This document shows, piece by piece, positions 59,587 to 64,000 of a stretch of DNA of 64,000 nt. The position numbers and the translations under genes were made by a program. Source of the DNA: Phaeoceros laevis (Eukaryota > Anthocerotophyta > Anthocerotopsida > Notothyladales); contig JBNGIQ010009547.1 in assembly GCA_049999765.1 (NCBI GenBank), positions 1-64,000 on the forward strand, in the 5' to 3' direction. Numbering within the stretch: the first letter of the stretch is position 1; each line of letters starts with the position of its first letter. Under the pieces are notes generated by a model. That model did not search any database. It saw only the letters and a program-made list of their open reading frames with translations, and had not been told where the DNA came from.

Positions 59587-60474
59587 TCAGCTTGAGAAAA
59601 ATCTGAAAAGCCAGGGCAGCATGAAGGCAATGACAGCGCAGGCCAGGAGGAAGTTTCTGACAGGCTGTTGCTGCCACCATCTCAAGTCTGAGGTCACAGT
59701 CACAGAAGCTATGGCAGACCTGCTGACATCCCTGGCTGCCGCCCTAAACCCTGTGACGCTCATGGAATTCAACTCGGGCAGGTTTTCCACAGCCTTGCCA
59801 CACACCTCGCACGTCCGGTTGCCCCGGATGTTGAACCACGCTTCCGCGCAGTGCCGGTGGGCCAAGGCTAGTTCCGCTTTGCACGCACACCCTAGCTCCA
59901 TGGCATCGTTCCCTTGGTACAGAGACAATTGGCAAACCCTGCACACCTTCTCATCACTGTCGTCCTCCCCGTCGCTGCCATTTCCTTGCATTGCCTGATC
60001 AGGGCTTGTTGCAATCACCTGGAGCTGGCCTGTCAGCTTCTGTTGCAAAGCATTGCCACCTTCCTTCCCCACAACGGCATACGATTTGGCTTCCATTTCC
60101 TTAGCGATGGCCCGGAAGGAGCTGGAGGAGCTGGATCCTCTGCTCACAGTCACTGGATGGGAAAGCGACTCAACTGCAGAAGTTTTTGTCAACGGTTCTG
60201 CTGTGACTGTCCTGGTGTCTGCCAACACAATCGGTGCGCCTGCAACTACATGGATTGACATCAATTCCGTCTGTGTCGCTGCGTTCGCACTACTCCTACT
60301 CGCAAATACTTCCGCATCTCGCTGACTTCCTTGCAAGTCTGGACGGCTGGTAGCGGGAAATTCCAGCGCAGCATCAGGACCTTGTGCATCAGATATATGA
60401 ATCCTAACTTCACCGTGCTTGGATGCCCACTCCCTATGCTCCAGGGGCGACTGGGAGTCCGGAGAAGGCATCAT
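59587..60474 (-). CDS. RING-CH (RINGv) zinc finger membrane protein, E3 ligase-like
   Basis: The single coding exon gives about 295 residues. A long disordered N-terminus is followed at about residues 190-240 by a C4HC3 RING-CH domain: VCRVCQLSLYQ, then ELGCACKAELALAHRHCAEAW, then NRTCEVCGK. A C-terminal helix (NFLLACAVIAFMLPWLF) would anchor the protein, with the RING in the cytosol, as in MARCH-type E3 ligases. The in-frame region before 60474 has no ATG. An acceptor-like TTCTCAG near 60554 and donor-like GGAG|GTACGC near 60785 suggest an intron in the 5' UTR. Confidence 0.92.
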   Translation of the reverse strand: MMPSPDSQSPLEHREWASKHGEVRIHISDAQGPDAALEFPATSRPDLQGSQRDAEVFASRSSANAATQTELMSIHVVAGAPIVLADTRTVTAEPLTKTSAVESLSHPVTVSRGSSSSSSFRAIAKEMEAKSYAVVGKEGGNALQQKLTGQLQVIATSPDQAMQGNGSDGEDDSDEKVCRVCQLSLYQGNDAMELGCACKAELALAHRHCAEAWFNIRGNRTCEVCGKAVENLPELNSMSVTGFRAAARDVSRSAIASVTVTSDLRWWQQQPVRNFLLACAVIAFMLPWLFRFFSS

Positions 60475-61211
60475 CAGATACTTTTGGCGCACCTTGCTCA
60501 CAACCAAAACGTCCAACAGACCGGCCCTCTCAAAACTTCGAATAGGAGGTCCAGTGTCCCGCTGAGAACATAGCCAGAATCAGAGAGGAAAGATCTTTTG
60601 CTCCCTTCATTCCCCGGAAGCACTGCCACTCGCAGTGGCTGCTAGAGAGCCATAGCAATACGCTCCTCCGCCACCTGCCTGTCCTCCTGCTTTCAGATGC
60701 TCCCTGCAGCACGCTGTGAAAGATTGAGCACCCGAAAACAAGCAGCCAACACAAATCAGAATCAATAAGCAGCAGAGAAAGCGTACCTCCGGAGACTTGC
60801 TCAAGCACGCATTCCCAGCTCCAACTCGCAACCAGATCCGCGAGGCGCCCCGCTACTACCTCCCGAGTGACTTCATCCCTCCCTCCGTCGGAATCACCAT
60901 GAGTCACTCCCGGATCATCATACACACCTGGCCGACCGACGCGGTGGCATTGGGACGGAATCCCTCGCACAGGACGTGCAGTTGGTCAGAATTAGAAACC
61001 TGGTCTCAGTGAGATGAGCGAACATGCACGGCAAGGATCCGATGGTGCTCCACCAGACAAAGCAGAACGCGCTCCGAAAGAGCCTTTCCCAGATGAAACC
61101 CGGAGCAACAATAATAACATCAGAGTAACTAAGACGCAACCCACGTGGTCAGACAAACTTTCTTATGAGTTCGGCTGATGTCGTATGTCATTTACGCGTT
61201 CTTACGCGACT
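60475..61211. other. 5' region of RING-CH gene and 3' flank of SDR gene
   Basis: Apart from the likely 5' UTR intron of the RING-CH gene, nothing recognisable was seen. Confidence 0.45.
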
Positions 61212-62405
61212 TCAGTTACTGCTGTCTGGGACAAGGTGCTCAAAAGAAAGCGTGCCTTGAGGTACATCTTCTTTACCACAGTGGTTGTAGATTTCAAATG
61301 TCACATTAGCTTTGCATAGGCCTTTCACGCAATCAACCACCACTGTGGCCACGTCTCGTCGTGGAATGGAGCCACTGCCCTTGTCACCTGCACCACGAGG
61401 TCACCATGGCCACCGTTTCTGAGATGCCTTGCACTGAGCTGGGGAAGCAGACGGTGATAGATGGCTCACTAAAGGCTTACCTTGCTCCAGCACGATGCGG
61501 CTTTAACCACCCTCCTTGTTGTTCAAGCCCCCAGGCCTGATAATGAAGTAGGCCAAGTCTTTTTGTAATCTGTAGGCTTCTCGGAGTGCCTCCTCACCCT
61601 GCACGTTCAATACAATGGCAATAGCCTTCGAGAACCCTCAGCTTCAAACAAAGAGAAGGCCACAATTGCCAACCTGGAAAACATGGCTCACCTTGCCCTT
61701 CCACTGCAGGACTCGGCCGAACATGGTGTTGAGCAAAATGGAAACAGGCCAGAAAGGCCGTGTTATGCCCATGGATGACACCAGCACAAACCTCGGAACC
61801 TGAGAAGCAGGACGAGAAGCCCTTGTCACGGCTATCTCATCTGACAGATCTTCCCTGTTCAAAACCAGCAAGCTTAGTGACCTGACGGGCTAACCTGACG
61901 GGCTTCGCTGAGGCTCTTCACTCCAAGGTAATCAACGTAGCGGGGAGTGAAATGGTTGGCACTCGGCAAGCGCCAGCCTGCCTGAGCCCCAACGGTGCAC
62001 ACAACTGCGTCCTTGCCAGCGGTCGGCTCCACCAGACTCTCCTTCTTGGTGATGTCCCCATGCAGGAACTTGACTCTCGACGCCTCCTCACCTGCTCACA
62101 ACCAAGCTTAGGTGCCATGCCTCAACTTTACCAATCTGCCAGGAGTTCTGCATAGCTGGATGCAACCAACGGTGCGTACCGATGGCCTTCCTTGCCCGTT
62201 CCTCATCCCTGACCAGCGCATAAACCTCAAATTTGTCTCCCTCGAGCAATGCCTTCGTCACCTGCAAACCACGCACCGCAAGCATCCAGCCCTATCCGAT
62301 ACAAACGTCCCTCCAAGAATGCGTGCATGCCAGAGGATCATGTTGACAGCTAACCTGGAGCCCGACGCCGCTGCTGCTTCCGACAACCAGTACTTTGATG
62401 GCCAT
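61212..62405 (-). CDS. NAD(P)-binding SDR / NmrA-like protein, carries in-frame stop
   Basis: Exons read MAIKVLVVGSSSGVGLQ (Rossmann GxxGxxG-like), VTKALLEGDKFEVYALVRDE, then RVKFLHGDITKKESLVEPTA with DAVVCTVGA, YVDYLGVKSLSEARQ, VPRFVLVSSMGITRPFWPVS, GEEALREAYRLQKDLAYFII with RPGGLNNKEGG, and GDKGSGSIPRRDVATVVVDC with a final exon ending at 61212. This is an atypical SDR of the NmrA/At5g02240 type. After KEGG the exon has a TAA at 61503-61505, followed in frame by the expected SRIVLEQ. The gene is thus broken, or contains a sequence error, or uses another donor. Reductase activity would be inferred only. Confidence 0.75.
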
Positions 62406-62565
62406 GGGATAATGCGCAACCTCCACACAAAGCTCGAGGGAATCCCAAGCTGCACGACCACGTGCACCGCCAGTTGGAAGCAACAAGGCAAGGCGGGTAA
62501 GTGGAAAGCGTGGGCGTCGCGCAAAGCCAAGTGGACTACTCCGCCCAGTGCGTGCTGACGCTTCA

Positions 62566-63060
62566 ATGAGCAGGGTTTGTGGTTTTAGACCACAAGGCTA
62601 CTACTACATGTCTGGAATGCAGCGGGACGACACGCACAGAAGAGACGCACCGGTGGAGGTGGACTCACACCAATCAGCCATGATCACGCAGACGGAGGCG
62701 GATGCACTGGCGGAGGAGTGGATCGCAGCGTGGAACAAGCACGACTTGGAGGCCATCCTGTCGCACTACCACCCGAATGTGGTGTTCCATTCACCGTTTG
62801 CGGCCAAGCTACATTCCAAGAAATCCGGCGAGGTCAGAGGGCTAGAGGAGCTGCGAACCTACTTCACCAAGGCGCTGGCCATCTACCCCGACCTCAACTT
62901 CACGCTCTTCCATGCTCTGGTGAGCTTCTCCAGCGTCATCGTCTACTATGGCAGTGTTGATGGCATGCTGGCAGCAGAAGTGATGGAGGTGGACCCCAAA
63001 TCCATGAAGATTCTGCGTGTGGTGGCTCACTACAAGAAGCCATCGTCGCTGTCCGGGTGA
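62566..63060 (+). CDS. SnoaL/NTF2-like domain protein
   Basis: A single exon encodes 164 residues from the ATG at 62566; a second in-frame ATG at about 62608 is an alternative start. The domain begins at ADALAEEWIAAWNKHDLEAI and contains HYHPNVVFHSPF, GLEELRTYFTKALAIYPDLN and MLAAEVMEVDPKSMKILRVV, the cone-shaped NTF2-like fold. These proteins act as small isomerases, cyclases or binding proteins; no substrate can be named. The gene is divergent from the SDR gene, about 160 bases away. Confidence 0.88.
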   Translation: MSRVCGFRPQGYYYMSGMQRDDTHRRDAPVEVDSHQSAMITQTEADALAEEWIAAWNKHDLEAILSHYHPNVVFHSPFAAKLHSKKSGEVRGLEELRTYFTKALAIYPDLNFTLFHALVSFSSVIVYYGSVDGMLAAEVMEVDPKSMKILRVVAHYKKPSSLSG

Positions 63061-63848
63061 TGCAGCTCATGTAGTTGGATATGCAGCTCAAGTTGCAAGA
63101 GTACAGAAACAAAGTTTTGGGGACCAGTGTAGAGTCTGTAGACTAGATAGATCTCCTGCAAAATAGACTTTTTGTAACTTGGAACAAGCAGCATGGGGTA
63201 GTATACAAGCTTCGTTAGAATCGGTACTGTGGAACTTTGGAATTTCTCATCTCCTTGCCAAGTTGCCACCACCTTCGGCATGACAGGGCCATTTCTCCGG
63301 TGTCCGGAAAACGGGGGGAGCCTTGTTACCTAAATATGGCTGGAGGGGCGTTCTCGAGTTCTTTTTATCCTGAAAACACGAAACACGCTGCTTTTTGTAC
63401 CAGTAGAAGCGATAGTTGTTAAGACCCAGAAACAACAGCCGTGTACCAAAAGAAGGTTTCCTCAGTGCATCTTGCTGGGGAATTTACATATAACCCAGAA
63501 TAGTGAGCTGAAAGAATCTCAACTCCTCAAGTGAATTCAATCGCGTAATGTTGACATTGCAAGGCTCCATCCTGATTAGGAGGATAATGTGTCTTCCCAT
63601 GCTGAATTACTCTGCTCTTCCACCACAAAAAGGTAGAACCACCTCCCCACTGAAGTCTTCTTGCATCTTCAGCGTTAGCTCTGCTACACCTCTTGACACT
63701 CTCCCACACCAGTGGCCAGCCAGCTTCACCAAGGCTCAGAAGGCATATGACTTTATGACCACACTCCACGGAGAACTTCATGTCGGCCCTGACAATGTGT
63801 CTCCAACTTTCCTAAGAGACATGCCAACTAAATTTTCCACACTACCAA
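63061..63848. other. Intergenic region
   Basis: 3' UTR of the SnoaL-like gene and 3' flank of the minus-strand Ca2+-ATPase. A plus-strand frame (63548-63871) overlaps the ATPase stop and looks spurious. Confidence 0.45.
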
Positions 63849-64000
63849 CTAAGCCAACTTTTGTTTTCTAGCCCTTCTTTCTGCATCTGACATTCTTCTA
63901 CCAATAAACTTGAGAGCCTCATCAATCAATATAACAGGCAAGGAAACTATCAGAAACAGTAGCCATTCGTTGAAGCTAGGTGGGACAATGTTGAAGATCC
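63849..64000 (-). CDS. ER-type P2A Ca2+-ATPase, last exon (partial)
   Basis: At the right edge the minus strand reads [20 protein letters not shown], then [20 protein letters not shown], ending RKQKLA and a stop at 63849. This is the final transmembrane hairpin and C-terminus of ECA1/ECA4-type calcium ATPases, which end in a very similar [16 protein letters not shown] string. The rest of the gene lies beyond the window. The basic tail has no dilysine ER-retrieval motif at the extreme end. Confidence 0.9.
   Translation of the reverse strand, partial: IFNIVPPSFNEWLLFLIVSLPVILIDEALKFIGRRMSDAERRARKQKLA

Overview
The window looks like nuclear DNA of a land plant, most likely an early-diverging one (bryophyte or lycophyte grade); I cannot fix the species. 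Evidence: a CONSTANS-like factor with two B-boxes and a CCT domain, two long intronless PLS-class PPR proteins, a plastid SecA, an ALIS flippase subunit, an ECA-type Ca2+-ATPase end, a GT61 glycosyltransferase and a nuclear tRNA-Gln. Genes are close together (often 0.2-1 kb apart) with short GT-AG introns, many of about 70-200 nt. Four N-gaps are present: 25006-25405, 46890-46989, 54686-54785 and 57667-57766. Layout by region. 0.5-6.6 kb: MTM1/SLC25A39-like carrier, HDA8-like deacetylase, ALIS/CDC50. 7.2-12.5 kb: PPR protein 1, then a tail-to-tail membrane-anchored P-loop GTPase-like protein. 13.7-14.7 kb: an unresolved candidate gene. 15.4-19.8 kb: a divergent pair, ISCA2-like Fe-S protein and FAD monooxygenase with a thioredoxin-like tail. 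20.8-24.5 kb: PGAP1-like alpha/beta hydrolase and a 2-oxoglutarate/Fe(II) dioxygenase. 24.5-26.6 kb: repeats and a gap. 26.6-34.5 kb: intronless SecA, TAAC/PAPST-like carrier, PTH2. 35.7-39.1 kb: CONSTANS-like gene and a thioredoxin-fold membrane protein without CxxC. 39-41 kb: a gene-poor stretch with a TTAA-type mobile element. 41.2-48.7 kb: STK16-like kinase, PPR protein 2, and a tandem duplication that left one working and one broken copy of the PPR and ankyrin gene ends. 48.7-50.5 kb: tRNA-Gln, a head-to-head pair of TTAA elements, ZCCHC10-like protein. 51.6-58.7 kb: small hydrophobic protein, GT61 enzyme, TraB-family protein. 59.6-64 kb: RING-CH membrane protein, an NAD(P)-binding SDR with an in-frame stop, SnoaL/NTF2-like protein, and the last exon of an ECA Ca2+-ATPase. 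The genes are mostly unrelated housekeeping genes, as expected for plant nuclear DNA; there is no operon or pathway cluster. Several serve organelles (SecA, ISCA2, two carriers, PPRs, PTH2). I found no clear new multi-gene system. The best leads are the piggyBac-like TTAA elements, the reciprocally decayed PPR/ankyrin tandem duplication, the exact 351-bp and 312-bp internal amplifications in the PPR genes, a 75-nt frame-preserving candidate cassette exon in PTH2, and a premature stop in the SDR gene. Exon borders come from reading splice signals plus protein similarity and may be off by a few bases.
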